Below, one piece after another: positions 7,316-16,419 of a DNA stretch of 64,000 bases; position 1 is the stretch's first letter, and every line of letters begins with the position of its first letter. The notes beneath the pieces were generated by a model, which saw nothing but the letters and a program-made list of their open reading frames with translations, was not told the origin of the DNA and did no database searches. A program made the position numbers and the translations under genes. Origin of the DNA: Daejeonia sp002484105. Lineage in GTDB: Bacteria > Bacteroidota > Bacteroidia > Flavobacteriales > Weeksellaceae. Location of the stretch: the NCBI RefSeq assembly GCF_051175565.1, contig NZ_CP195105.1, positions 310,001 to 374,000 of the forward strand, given 5' to 3'.

Positions 7316-8916
7316 CCCGACTTGTCCCTTTTAGTGCGGTGGGAATAATTTTTCGAGCAGCCGACTTATTTTTTCGCTTGGCTCAGCTTTGATTGAAATG
7401 GTTTTTCCGGTTATTTGATTTAGGACTTGTCCATCCACTATCTTTTTTGTTTCGTCTAAGAACTTTCGGATGGAGATGCCTGTTTTGATTTCGATGTGTT
7501 TTGAGATGAATAATGCCATAAAACATATCAAGATGTGCAATTTGATTGGTTCTTCCTTAAAATGAAAAATAGGTCTTGTTTGTAAATCACTTTTTGAAAC
7601 CCTGAAAGCTTGTTCTATCCTATAAAGCTCGTGATAACGCTCAATAATGGTTTTATTGTCGGCGATGGTTGCTTCCAAATTGGTGTAGTAGCCTTTGATA
7701 CCGAGCAGTTTTTTTGTTTTTTCGATAAGTTCTTCGTTGAGTTCCAATTGTTGTTTACCTGTTTTTGTAAACTTCGTTTTCCTTGTTTTGGAGGGCGATT
7801 CTATTACCTGTTTTGCTTTTTCGATTTGCTTGTTCATTTCATACAAATCTTTGCGGTATCGGACAGCGGAATAACTGCAAATCAAATAGCCCAGTTCTGT
7901 TTTTATCCGAATGCTTTTGCCATCTTTTCGGTCTATTTGTTTGTCCATAGTTTCCAACAAATCCGCCGAAAGATTCCCCATTCTTGCTCCTACAATATAG
8001 TTGATGCTGTTTTGTTTCAACTGCTTGATATTTTCCGAACTAATCATAGCTGCATCGGCTACCACTGTGAATTCTTTCACCTTATTTCTATCGATAAATG
8101 CTTTAATGACGGGGATAATCGTGTGTCCTTCAAAAGTATTACCACTGAATATTTCGTAAGCTATCGGAAAACCTTCTTTGGTAACCATCAAGGCTATCAA
8201 TATCTGCGGTTGCTGTGATTTGTTGTCTTTTGAAAAACCATTTTTACGAAGTTCATCTTCCTCAAAAGTCTCAAAATACAATGTGGTAACATCATAAAAC
8301 ACAAGGTCGAAATTGAACGAGTAATATTCTTTGGCAAAATCCACAACAAGGTTTTCTATCTTTTCTTTCAATTCGATACACTGCGGAGCAATCTTGCAAT
8401 AGCTTTTTCTTGAGTGCTTTATGCCGAAGTATTTTTCCAAAAGCTCTAACGAACGCAATTTGGAAGCGGGTTCAAAAATCCTTATGCTAACCAAGTCATT
8501 TAATAAAGGCTGTAATGAGCCAAATCCCAATCTGTCTTGAATCTGGTCGATTTGCTGATAAAAATAACGGTATTGAACACCGACAAAAGTGCAATGATTA
8601 AGGTGCAAAAGTTGGTTGGGACTTTCATCCGGAAAAATAGACAGCTGACCAGAATAATCTTTAATCCATTCTTCAGCTATCATCATCAGTTCCTCCAAAT
8701 CTGCATCATTATGAGCCGAACCGATATGTTGCAAAACAATTCGTTTATTATTTTGATACCGCACTACCTGAACCGCCCTTGCTTTTGATGCGGTTTTTAC
8801 CACCCTAATTTTCATAAAAAAAAGCACATTAGTGCGGTAAAAATACTAAAATAAAATATCAAAACACTGAAAATCAATATTTTAAAAACGCACTAAAGTT
8901 AAAGGGTACAAGTCAG
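7316..8916 (-). mobile_element. IS1634-type insertion sequence between two infB-tail copies
   Basis: About 1.6 kb with one transposase gene on the minus strand. The ends form an imperfect inverted repeat: CCGACTTGT-CCCTTT at the left against CTGACTTGTACCCTTT (reverse complement of the right end, about 8900-8916). Instead of a short target duplication, the element is flanked by ~0.5-kb direct copies of the infB 3' region. This suggests recombination or an IS-mediated tandem duplication rather than simple insertion. Confidence 0.85.
7331..8827 (-). CDS. IS1634-family transposase
   Basis: A 498-residue DDE transposase. The conserved acidic residues are visible: Asp in FYDVTTLYFE, Asp in TVVADAAMIS and Glu in YRIEQAFRVSK. 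The first residues MLFFMKIRV contain a second possible start (MKIRVVK) four codons in, which matches family N-termini better. The frame is intact, so the element may be active. It is transcribed in the same direction as infB. Confidence 0.9.
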   Translation of the reverse strand: MLFFMKIRVVKTASKARAVQVVRYQNNKRIVLQHIGSAHNDADLEELMMIAEEWIKDYSGQLSIFPDESPNQLLHLNHCTFVGVQYRYFYQQIDQIQDRLGFGSLQPLLNDLVSIRIFEPASKLRSLELLEKYFGIKHSRKSYCKIAPQCIELKEKIENLVVDFAKEYYSFNFDLVFYDVTTLYFETFEEDELRKNGFSKDNKSQQPQILIALMVTKEGFPIAYEIFSGNTFEGHTIIPVIKAFIDRNKVKEFTVVADAAMISSENIKQLKQNSINYIVGARMGNLSADLLETMDKQIDRKDGKSIRIKTELGYLICSYSAVRYRKDLYEMNKQIEKAKQVIESPSKTRKTKFTKTGKQQLELNEELIEKTKKLLGIKGYYTNLEATIADNKTIIERYHELYRIEQAFRVSKSDLQTRPIFHFKEEPIKLHILICFMALFISKHIEIKTGISIRKFLDETKKIVDGQVLNQITGKTISIKAEPSEKISRLLEKLFPPH

Positions 8917-9413
8917 GAAAAAAACAGAAATCACAGAGAATGCTCTGAAGGAGCATGATTAATGTAGCCACGCGTGACGCCCTTTGGTAAAAGTATCATA
9001 AAAGCGGTAGTATCTCACTAACTTTGTCGCCTTTGTATAAATCTTTGCGTTCTTGTGGTTAGATTTGGCTCTGGACTTTAGGCTGTTGACTCCCGGCCTG
9101 ATCCAAAATGTACAGAGCAGCCATAAAAAAACCGGAATATGATGCCATATCCGGTTTTCAGTATTGATAATTGAGGGTTTATTTCAGTTTTTTCTTCACT
9201 GCTACTTCTTCGTAGACTTCGAGGATATCGCCAACTTCGATGTCGTTGTATCCTTTCAGGTTCAGACCGCATTCGTAGCCTTTGGAAACTTCCTTGACGT
9301 CGTCTTTGTAACGTTTGAGACTTTCGAGTTCGCCGTCAAACTTCACTATTCCGTCACGGAGGAGGCGTACTCTGGAGTTTCGGGTTACTTTTCCGGAGAG
9401 CACCATACAACCT
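8917..9413. repeat. Duplicated infB tail, copy 2 (part of the functional gene)
   Basis: Counterpart of 6817-7315. It comprises non-coding DNA 8917-9178, the terminator, and the last ~78 codons of the intact infB. The 351-bp gap between the transposase gene and infB holds only the IS right end (8828-8916) and this repeat. Confidence 0.9.
9127..9158 (-). terminator. Terminator of the rimP-nusA-infB operon
   Basis: Read on the minus strand, AAAACCGGATATGG pairs with the downstream CATATTCCGGTTTT and is followed by a T run. It lies about 20 bp after the infB stop codon. Confidence 0.85.
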
Positions 9414-12028
9414 GCAACCGTTCCCACTTTAGAAATTTTGAATACCTCTCTGATTTCTACAGTTCCGATCACCTGTTCTTTGATTTCCGGCGACAGCATT
9501 CCTTCCATTGCCTCCTTCACATCATCGATCGCATCGTAGATGACGGAATAGGTACGGATTTCAATTTCTTCTTTGTCGGCCAGTTCTTTGGCATTGGCAC
9601 CGGCTCTAACGTTAAATCCGATAACCACGGCGTCAGAAGCTGTTGCAAGAAGGATATCACTTTCTGTGATCTGGCCTACTCCTTTATGAAGAATATTCAC
9701 CTGGATTTCTTCTGTAGAAAGGCGCTGCAACATATCAGAAAGCGCTTCTACAGAACCGTCTACATCCCCTTTCAGGATAATATTAAGTTCCTTGAAGTCT
9801 CCGAGGGCAATTCTTCGTCCGATTTCGTCCAGGGTAAGGTGTTTCTTCGTACGGATGGTCTGCTCGCGGTGCAACTGTTCACGTTTGTTGGCAATTGCCT
9901 TGGCCTCTTTTTCATCTTCAAAGACGCGGAACTTGTCTCCGGCTGTCGGCGCACCGTCCAGTCCGAGAATGGTTACCGGCATTGACGGACCTGCCTCTTT
10001 CATACTCTTGCCACGTTCGTCCAGCAGGGCTTTTACCTTACCATGATGAATTCCTGCCAATACGTAGTCCCCGATTTTCAGTGTTCCACCCTGTACAAGC
10101 AGGTTGGAAACATAACCACGTCCTTTATCCAGGGAAGCTTCGATGACAACCCCGTTTGCGGCCTTGTTTGGATTGGCTTTCAGATCGAGAAGTTCTGCCT
10201 GGAGCAGTACTTTTTCGAGGAGGAGATCCACATTGTTACCAAACTTCGCAGAAATTTCCTGTGACTGTACATTACCGCCCCATTCTTCCACGAGGATATT
10301 CATCTGCGAAAGTTGTTCGCGGATTCTGTCCGGGTTGGCATTCGGTTTATCTACTTTGTTGATGGCGATAATCATTGGTACGCCGGCTGCCTGGGCATGT
10401 GAGATGGCTTCTTTGGTCTGTGGCATCACATCGTCGTCTGCAGCGATAACGATGATGACGATATCGGTCACCTGAGCACCTCTGGCACGCATAGCGGTAA
10501 ACGCTTCGTGTCCCGGAGTATCGAGGAAGGTGATGCGCTGACCGTTTTCGAGTTTCACGCTGTAGGCCCCGATATGCTGGGTGATACCTCCGGATTCTCC
10601 GGCGATTACGTTGGTTTTCCGGATGTAGTCGAGAAGGGAAGTTTTACCGTGGTCTACGTGTCCCATAACGGTTACCACAGGAGGTCTTGATACCAGATCT
10701 TCTTCTTTGTCTGGTTCTTCATTCTGAGCTTCCTCTTCCAGCTGGGCATCGGCAAATTCAATTTTATATCCGAATTCGTCGGCCACCAGTGTCAGCGTAT
10801 CGGCTTCAAGGCGCTGGTTCATGGTTACCATAACACCGAGCGAGAAGCATGCAGAAATCACTTCCGTAGGTGAGACATTCATCAGGCTGGCCAGTTCGCC
10901 CACGGTAATATATTCTGTTACTTTAAGGGTTCTGTCCTGTGCTTCGAGTTCATGCTGGTGCTCTTCCTGCTCTCTTCTGTATGACCTTTTTTCCCTTCTG
11001 TATTTGGACGACTTGGATTTTCCACCTTTGCTGGTGAGTTTTTCCAGTGTTTCCTTGATCTGGTTTTTCACCTGTTCGTCGGTAAGTTCTACCGGCATCA
11101 CGCGTTCTCTGCGGCCCGGTCCTTTCTTGCCTCTGTTGCCGCCGTGCTGGCCGTTGCCTCCGTTATTTCCGTTATTTCCGGAACGGTGATTGTTATTGTT
11201 GTTATTGTTTCCACCTCCCTGCTGGTTTTGTCCGTTATTTTTCTGGTTTTGGTTCTGGGCAGGCTTCTCAATTCTTTTTCTTTTTTTCTTGTTTTTATTG
11301 TTGTTGTTTCCGGATTTCGGCTTGCTTTCAAACTGGGAAAGGTCAACTTTCTGATTGAGGATTTTGGGCCCGTCCAGTTTCTGGTACTGGGTTTCTATTT
11401 TCTCAATTCCCGGGGTGGCAGGGGCAGCGGGAGCCGCAGCTTTCGGAGCCTCTGCAGGTTTCTGCGCAGCTTCTGCAGGTTTGGCCTGTGGCTTTTTCTC
11501 TTCTGCTTTGGGTTTCTGTTCTGCCGGCGCAGTTTTAGGTCTTGGCTTGTGGGAAGTTTCCAACTGGCTGAGGTCAATTTTATCGAGGACTTTCAGTTCC
11601 GGTTTGTGTGGTTCTTCCGTTTTGGTGGCTTCCTGCTTTGGTTCTTCCGCTTTCGATTCCGGTGCTTTTGGTTCTTCTGCAGGCTGGCGGACGGGTTCAG
11701 TTTCCTGTTTTGGCTCGTCCAGATCGATCTTACCGAGGATTTTGGTCTCCGGTTTGAAGGTCGCTTTGGCTTTGATTACTTCGGGCTCGGGGGCAGGCTC
11801 AATCTCGAGTTTCTCCTCCGGAACCTTGGAGATCACCACTTCATGTGAAGCCTTCCTTTGTTCGCTGTCTTCAGCAAACTCGGCTTTCAGAGCAGCATAC
11901 GCCCCTTCATCCAGTTGTGCGTTCGGGTTGTTATCCACCTCATGTCCTTTGGAGTTCAGGAACTCCACCAGTCGGGACATTGAAATGTTAAACTCCTTTA
12001 CCGCTTTGTTTAATCTAATTCTTGGCAT
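9179..12028 (-). CDS. infB: Translation initiation factor IF-2
   Basis: 949 residues. The order is: an N-terminal IF2_N-like segment (1-50), a long charged Pro/Lys/Glu-rich and then Asn/Gly-rich low-complexity linker (about 60-330), a second IF2_N segment, and the GTPase domain with G1 GHVDHGKT near 455, G3 DTPGHEAF and G4 NKVD near 558. Domains II, III and the fMet-tRNA-binding C2 domain follow. It positions initiator tRNA on the 30S subunit and promotes subunit joining. It is the last gene of the operon after rimP and nusA, 54 bp behind nusA. Its final 78 codons are duplicated beyond the IS element at 7316-8916. Confidence 0.98.
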   Translation of the reverse strand: MPRIRLNKAVKEFNISMSRLVEFLNSKGHEVDNNPNAQLDEGAYAALKAEFAEDSEQRKASHEVVISKVPEEKLEIEPAPEPEVIKAKATFKPETKILGKIDLDEPKQETEPVRQPAEEPKAPESKAEEPKQEATKTEEPHKPELKVLDKIDLSQLETSHKPRPKTAPAEQKPKAEEKKPQAKPAEAAQKPAEAPKAAAPAAPATPGIEKIETQYQKLDGPKILNQKVDLSQFESKPKSGNNNNKNKKKRKRIEKPAQNQNQKNNGQNQQGGGNNNNNNNHRSGNNGNNGGNGQHGGNRGKKGPGRRERVMPVELTDEQVKNQIKETLEKLTSKGGKSKSSKYRREKRSYRREQEEHQHELEAQDRTLKVTEYITVGELASLMNVSPTEVISACFSLGVMVTMNQRLEADTLTLVADEFGYKIEFADAQLEEEAQNEEPDKEEDLVSRPPVVTVMGHVDHGKTSLLDYIRKTNVIAGESGGITQHIGAYSVKLENGQRITFLDTPGHEAFTAMRARGAQVTDIVIIVIAADDDVMPQTKEAISHAQAAGVPMIIAINKVDKPNANPDRIREQLSQMNILVEEWGGNVQSQEISAKFGNNVDLLLEKVLLQAELLDLKANPNKAANGVVIEASLDKGRGYVSNLLVQGGTLKIGDYVLAGIHHGKVKALLDERGKSMKEAGPSMPVTILGLDGAPTAGDKFRVFEDEKEAKAIANKREQLHREQTIRTKKHLTLDEIGRRIALGDFKELNIILKGDVDGSVEALSDMLQRLSTEEIQVNILHKGVGQITESDILLATASDAVVIGFNVRAGANAKELADKEEIEIRTYSVIYDAIDDVKEAMEGMLSPEIKEQVIGTVEIREVFKISKVGTVAGCMVLSGKVTRNSRVRLLRDGIVKFDGELESLKRYKDDVKEVSKGYECGLNLKGYNDIEVGDILEVYEEVAVKKKLK

Positions 12029-12082
12029 GTATTATCAATACTTATTTTAATTTTAATCTTTGTCGGTTCCCTCTCCGATTCA

Positions 12083-13318
12083 TTAATCTTCAAATTCTTC
12101 TTTCAGAATCTGTTTCACTTCTTCGATGGTTTCTTCTTCAAGGTCCACCATGTTCAGCAGGGCTTCGGTATCTTTGTCAAGAACACTTTTTGCTGTTTCG
12201 AGTCCTACTTTTTTAAATTCTTCAATGATCCACGGTTCGATTTCGTCGCGGAACTCGTTCAGTTCCACATCATCATCTTCATTGGTTTCGCGGTATACAT
12301 CGATATCATATCCGGTCAGTCTGGAGGCCAGTCTGATGTTCTGTCCCTGTTTCCCGATTACTTTGGAGATTTCTTCCACCGGCGTATAGACGAGGGCATA
12401 ATGGGTGTCATTGTTGACTTCAATTTTGTTAATGGTCACGTTTCCGAGGGCTCTTTTGATGAGGATTTCCGGATTTTTAGACCACTGGATAACGTCAATA
12501 TTTTCATTTTTCAACTCGCGTACCACTCCATGGATTCTGGAACCTTTCACCCCGACACAGGCACCTACCGGATCAATTCTGTCGTCGTAGGCATCTACCG
12601 CGATTTTAGCTTTTTCTCCAGGGATTCTGACCACTTTTTTCAGGATGATCGTTCCGTCCTGAATTTCCGGGATCTCGAGTTCTAAGAGTTTTTCGAGAAA
12701 CTTCGGTGCGGTTCTGGAAATGATAATCTGCGGTTTGGCACCTTTAAAATCCACACTTTCTACAATGGCGCGAACGTTTTCCCCTTTTTTGAAATAGTCG
12801 GAAGGGATCTGGTTTTCTTTCGGAAGGATGAATTCGTTGCCTTCGTCGTCAAGCAGGATGACATGCTGCTTACGGATGTGGTGCACTTCACCCACCACGA
12901 TTTCGCCGATTCTGTCATGGAATTCCTCGTAGAGCATTGCATTGTTGTGCTCCTGGAGTTTACTGGCAAGAATCTGCTTCAGGGTGAGGATATTTCGTCT
13001 TCCCAGCTGTGCAATAGGGATTTCGACCGTATATTCTTCGCCCACTTCAAAGGTAGGGTCTATTTTTTTGGCTTCGGAAATTTCAATTTCAAGGTCGTCA
13101 TCTTCAGACATTTCGTCTTCCACAATGGTTTTGTTCAGAAAAATCTGGAAATCGCCTTTGTCCGGATTCACAATAACATCAAAATGGTCATCAGAATCGT
13201 ATCTTTTTCTCAGCAATGTTTTCAGTGAATCTTCGATAATCGCCATCAGGTCGATTTTGCTGATTCCTTTTTCATCTTTAAAATCACCAAAGGATTCTAT
13301 GAGTGCTATATTGTCCAT
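12083..13318 (-). CDS. nusA: Transcription termination/antitermination protein NusA
   Basis: 411 residues with the NusA order: an N-terminal RNA-polymerase-binding domain, an S1 domain, and two KH domains containing ARVRELKN-type surroundings and the signature VIGKQGQNIRLAS near residue 315. An acidic tail (DLEEETIEEVKQILKEEFED region) replaces the long C-terminal repeats of proteobacterial NusA. It binds elongating RNA polymerase and affects pausing, termination and antitermination. The gene lies between rimP (29 bp upstream) and infB. Confidence 0.97.
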   Translation of the reverse strand: MDNIALIESFGDFKDEKGISKIDLMAIIEDSLKTLLRKRYDSDDHFDVIVNPDKGDFQIFLNKTIVEDEMSEDDDLEIEISEAKKIDPTFEVGEEYTVEIPIAQLGRRNILTLKQILASKLQEHNNAMLYEEFHDRIGEIVVGEVHHIRKQHVILLDDEGNEFILPKENQIPSDYFKKGENVRAIVESVDFKGAKPQIIISRTAPKFLEKLLELEIPEIQDGTIILKKVVRIPGEKAKIAVDAYDDRIDPVGACVGVKGSRIHGVVRELKNENIDVIQWSKNPEILIKRALGNVTINKIEVNNDTHYALVYTPVEEISKVIGKQGQNIRLASRLTGYDIDVYRETNEDDDVELNEFRDEIEPWIIEEFKKVGLETAKSVLDKDTEALLNMVDLEEETIEEVKQILKEEFED

Positions 13319-13347
13319 GTATTATTTTTTCCTTTTTACGAATCTTT

Positions 13348-13815
13348 TTAAAATTTAATTACTACCACGGCTTTTTTGATGTCGGAGTAAGGGATTATTT
13401 TTTCCTCCTCCACATTTACTTTCCCTTTTCCCACCTCTTTGGGTTTTCTGTAGCGCAGCAAAAGCGTCACCTCCTCGTCGCCGGCCTTTGCAATTTCTCC
13501 TTTCACAGTTTCGTCCTGCTGCGTCAGGATTTCTACCTCACGTCCTTCATTCTTTCTGTACTGGCGTGGGAATACCAGCGGCTCTGCCGCTCCCGCCGAC
13601 ATCACCTGCAGACTGAAATCATGCTCATCGCGGTCGAGGTGGTTCTCTATTGCGCGGCTGGCATCAAGACAGTCCTGGATGGTCACACCATTGTCACCAT
13701 CCAGGATCACAGTAATGTCGTCTCCTGCAGAGATTTTCAGGTCGATCAGGAAAAGATCGGTGCGTTGCTGCAGGAAATCGTTTAATAATTCTTCTACTCT
13801 TTTTTGGAATTCCAT
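13348..13815 (-). CDS. rimP: Ribosome maturation factor RimP
   Basis: 155 residues, normal length for RimP, which assists maturation of the 30S subunit. Recognisable features are the N-terminal alpha/beta domain, a central segment with DCLDASRAIENHLDR and the MSAGAAEPLVFPRQYRKN stretch, which corresponds to the family's (V/M)SSPGxxRPL region, and a C-terminal SH3-like domain. It is the first gene of the operon with nusA and infB and has its own promoter at 13913-13944. Confidence 0.95.
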   Translation of the reverse strand: MEFQKRVEELLNDFLQQRTDLFLIDLKISAGDDITVILDGDNGVTIQDCLDASRAIENHLDRDEHDFSLQVMSAGAAEPLVFPRQYRKNEGREVEILTQQDETVKGEIAKAGDEEVTLLLRYRKPKEVGKGKVNVEEEKIIPYSDIKKAVVVIKF

Positions 13816-13859
13816 AAATAAAACAGTCTGGAAAATGGTTCTAAAATCGTTCAGGGTAC

Positions 13860-13889
13860 GAAAAAAGGCTTTCTTTCGAAGGCCTTTTC
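13860..13889 (-). promoter_or_regulatory. Leader hairpin between promoter and rimP (possible attenuator)
   Basis: On the minus strand AAAAGGC pairs with GCCTTTT around a 12-nt loop, followed by TT and a few mixed bases. It lies in the predicted ~90-nt leader, about 45 nt before the rimP start. In other bacteria the nusA operon leader contains terminators that NusA acts on, so an attenuating role is plausible but inferred. It could also terminate transcripts from upstream. Confidence 0.5.
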
Positions 13890-13912
13890 ATTGTGTTCCC
13901 GTAAATCCGTTG

Positions 13913-13944
13913 CAAATATACTTATTTTTTCAGAAATGAGCAAA
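13913..13944 (-). promoter_or_regulatory. Promoter of rimP-nusA-infB
   Basis: On the minus strand the -33 element TTTG (13941-13944), a 20-bp spacer and the -7 box TATATTTG (13913-13920) match the Bacteroidota housekeeping consensus TTTG-N19-21-TAnnTTTG. This is the best promoter match seen in the window. Confidence 0.8.
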
Positions 13945-14185
13945 CAGTGGTGAGAATCATTGTATTAACCCTCCAAAAGTTGCCACAAAAGAAATACATG
14001 CACCAAAACCCAAACCGTCAAATATACCACAAAATACTGTTTATCAGAAACATATACCGACCACCTCAACCAAATAAAACAATCCTGATATCTTTCACAA
14101 TGTCACACATCGGCACTTCATGTATATTTCTTAAAACACAAAGGGATTTCTTGCTCCGACCCCTATGAATGGTTGATCCATGCAT
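13945..14185. other. Intergenic stretch with a degenerate repeat remnant
   Basis: No gene found. At about 14142-14173 the sequence resembles a decayed copy of the H2 hairpin found in the adjoining array (TTTCTTGCTCCGACCCC in place of TTTCTTGCCCCGGCCCT). The remainder is AT-rich and without visible structure. Confidence 0.5.
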
Positions 14186-14841
14186 GAACCTTGTCAAGGT
14201 GGATACCATGAAATGAAAATTTCTTGCCCCGGCCCTGAAGGGTGGAAATTTTCTGTTACTTATTAATGATTAAGCAAAGACTTGAACCTTGTCAAGGTGG
14301 ATATCGTGAAATGAAAATTTCTTGCCCCGGCCCTAAAGGGTGGAAATTTTCTGTTACTTGTTCATGATTGAGCAAAGACTTGAACCTTGTCAAGGTGGAT
14401 ATCGTGAAATGAAAATTTCTTGCCCCAACCCTGAAGGGTGGAAATTTTCTGTTACTTGTTAATGATTAAGCAAAGACTTGAACCTTGTCAAGGTGGATAT
14501 CGTAAAATGAAAATTTCTTGCCCCAACCCTAAAGGGTGGAAATTTTCTGTTACTTGTTAATGATTGATCAAAGATTTGAACCTTGACAAGGTGGATATCG
14601 TGAAATGAAAATTTCTTGCCCCGGCCCTGAAGGGTGGAAATTTTCTGTTACTTGTTAATGATTGAGCAAAGATTTGAACCTTGTCAAGGTGGATATCATG
14701 AAATGAAAATTTCTTGCCCCGGCCCTAAAGGGTGGAAATTTTCTGTTACTTGTTCATGATTGAGCAAAGACTTGAACCTTGACAAGGTGGATATCATGAA
14801 ATGAAAATTTTTTTCCCCAACCCTGAAGGGTGGAAATTTTC
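14186..14841. repeat. Tandem array of seven 98-bp palindromic repeats
   Basis: Units begin at 14186, 14284, 14382, 14480, 14578, 14676 and 14774, an exact 98-bp period; the last is cut after its H2 hairpin. Each unit has a short palindrome ACCTTGTCAAGGT (or CCTTGACAAGG) and, about 20 bp on, the H2 hairpin with the stem GAAAATTTC / GAAATTTTC around a TTGCCCCGGCCCTGAAGGG-type core. The connecting segment (GTTACTTGTTAATGATTGAG) is conserved too, so there are no unique spacers. Confidence 0.95.
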
Positions 14842-15070
14842 TTTGGAGAGCGTTGAATGATACATTTCTCGTTCCGGATTAATCCTCGGTAAAGGCAGCC
14901 AACTTGTGTCATAAAACATGTACCTATTCAAATCTTTATGTCCCTTGTGATTAGATTTAGTTTCAGTTCCTGGTTCCTGATACTCACATATTGCTACATT
15001 GGCACATTGTTTAAAACGCATTTTAAGAACATTAGCACCTCTATAAAATGTTAAAGAAGCAAAATTTTAG
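14842..15070. other. Intergenic stretch with decayed dispersed repeats
   Basis: No gene found. About 14929-14957 is a variant of the AAATCT...AGATTT inverted repeat also seen near 6942-6969 and 9041-9068. About 14986-15035 has several loosely repeated ACATTGGCACATTG-like words. Function unknown. Confidence 0.45.
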
Positions 15071-15078
15071 TATTTTTG
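15071..15078 (+). promoter_or_regulatory. -7 box TATTTTTG before ugd
   Basis: TATTTTTG fits TAnnTTTG. It implies transcription from about 15082-15085, downstream of the farther in-frame start at 15048, so translation probably starts at ATG 15105 (or 15081). A -33 element is not evident. Confidence 0.55.
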
Positions 15079-15104
15079 CCATGAATTCAGTAAAAATTCA
15101 TTCC

Positions 15105-16418
15105 ATGAATATCACCATAGTAGGAACGGGCTATGTAGGCCTCGTTACCGGAACCACCCTTGCAGAACTCGGAAACTCGGTGTACTGCGTGGATATAGAT
15201 GCTGAAAAAGTCAGCAAAATGAAAAATGGTATCGTACCGATCTACGAGCCGAATCTTGAGGAAATGTTCCTCCGGAATATCGATGCCCAGCGGCTGCATT
15301 TCACTACCGACCTCAGGGAAGCACTCGACAAAAGTGAAGTCATCTATCTGGCACTGCCAACGCCTCCCGGAGAAGACGGATCTGCAGACCTCCACTATGT
15401 GCTGGACGTTGCTGAGGGCATCGGAAAAATGATGACGGAATATAAAGTAATTGTCAACAAAAGTACCGTACCCGTGGGCACAGCCGACAAAGTGCGCGAA
15501 ACCATTTCTGCACATACCACCATCCCTTTTGACGTGGTATCGAATCCCGAATTCCTGCGGGAAGGTTTTGCCGTGGAAGACTCCATGAACCCTACAAGGG
15601 TCGTCGTGGGAACAAGTTCCGAAAAGGCCAGAAAAATAATGGGTACCATCTATCAGCCCTTCACCAATACCGGAATCCCGATCATCTACATGGACGAAAA
15701 ATCTTCGGAACTCACAAAATATGCCGCCAACTCCTTCCTCGCCGTGAAGATCACCTTCATGAACGAGATTGCCAACTACTGCGAAAAAGTAGGCGCTGAT
15801 GTGGATAAAGTTCGCCTCGGCATGGGAAGTGACGACAGAATCGGCAATCGGTTTCTGTTCCCGGGCATCGGGTACGGTGGAAGCTGCTTTCCGAAAGATG
15901 TGAAAGCCCTCGTAAAATCCGGAAAACAGGAAAACTTTGATTTCCGGATTCTGGAAGCGACCGAAAGTGTGAATGCAGCGCAAAAAGTGATCCTCGTCTC
16001 CGATATCGAGAAATATTTCGGCGGAAATATTACCGGCAAAAAAATTGCCCTGTGGGGGCTCGCGTTCAAGGCCAATACGGATGATATCCGCGAGGCTTCG
16101 TCGCTGGACAACATCCGTCTCCTGCTGGAAAAAGGCGCAGAGATTACCGCATTCGACACCATTGCCGAAGACAATGTCAGAAGAATTATCGGCGACCGCA
16201 TCGAATATGCCAAAGACATGTACAGCGCACTGGAAGGGGCCGACTGCCTGCTGATTGCCACCGAATGGCCACAGTTCAAAAATCCGAACTTCGAACTGAT
16301 GGCGCAGAAGATGAAACATAAAGCTATTTTCGACGGGCGCAATATGTACCCTCCGGAAATCCCCCAGCAAAACGGTTTTTATTACAAATCCATCGGGCGC
16401 AAAACCATACAGCCATAA
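15105..16418 (+). CDS. ugd: UDP-glucose 6-dehydrogenase
   Basis: 437 residues from ATG 15105, which gives the standard N-terminus MNITIVGTGYVGLVTG; the frame is open to 15048, but that start lies upstream of the -7 box. The NAD-binding motif GTGYVG is at 7-12 and the catalytic Cys261 in GYGGSCFPKD. It oxidises UDP-glucose to UDP-glucuronic acid. It opens the polysaccharide locus and supplies an acidic sugar. It differs clearly from the second nucleotide-sugar dehydrogenase at 33941. Confidence 0.95.
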   Translation: MNITIVGTGYVGLVTGTTLAELGNSVYCVDIDAEKVSKMKNGIVPIYEPNLEEMFLRNIDAQRLHFTTDLREALDKSEVIYLALPTPPGEDGSADLHYVLDVAEGIGKMMTEYKVIVNKSTVPVGTADKVRETISAHTTIPFDVVSNPEFLREGFAVEDSMNPTRVVVGTSSEKARKIMGTIYQPFTNTGIPIIYMDEKSSELTKYAANSFLAVKITFMNEIANYCEKVGADVDKVRLGMGSDDRIGNRFLFPGIGYGGSCFPKDVKALVKSGKQENFDFRILEATESVNAAQKVILVSDIEKYFGGNITGKKIALWGLAFKANTDDIREASSLDNIRLLLEKGAEITAFDTIAEDNVRRIIGDRIEYAKDMYSALEGADCLLIATEWPQFKNPNFELMAQKMKHKAIFDGRNMYPPEIPQQNGFYYKSIGRKTIQP

Positions 16419-16419
16419 A

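Noticed and set aside
14186..14841. CRISPR array
   Set aside because: The period is 98 bp and the whole unit is conserved, so there are no unique spacers; no cas genes are near.
15048..15104. Upstream start of ugd
   Set aside because: The -7 box TATTTTTG lies inside this segment, and the family N-terminus begins at ATG 15105.
15087..16370. A 427-residue minus-strand reading frame
   Set aside because: Antisense to ugd, which has all family motifs.
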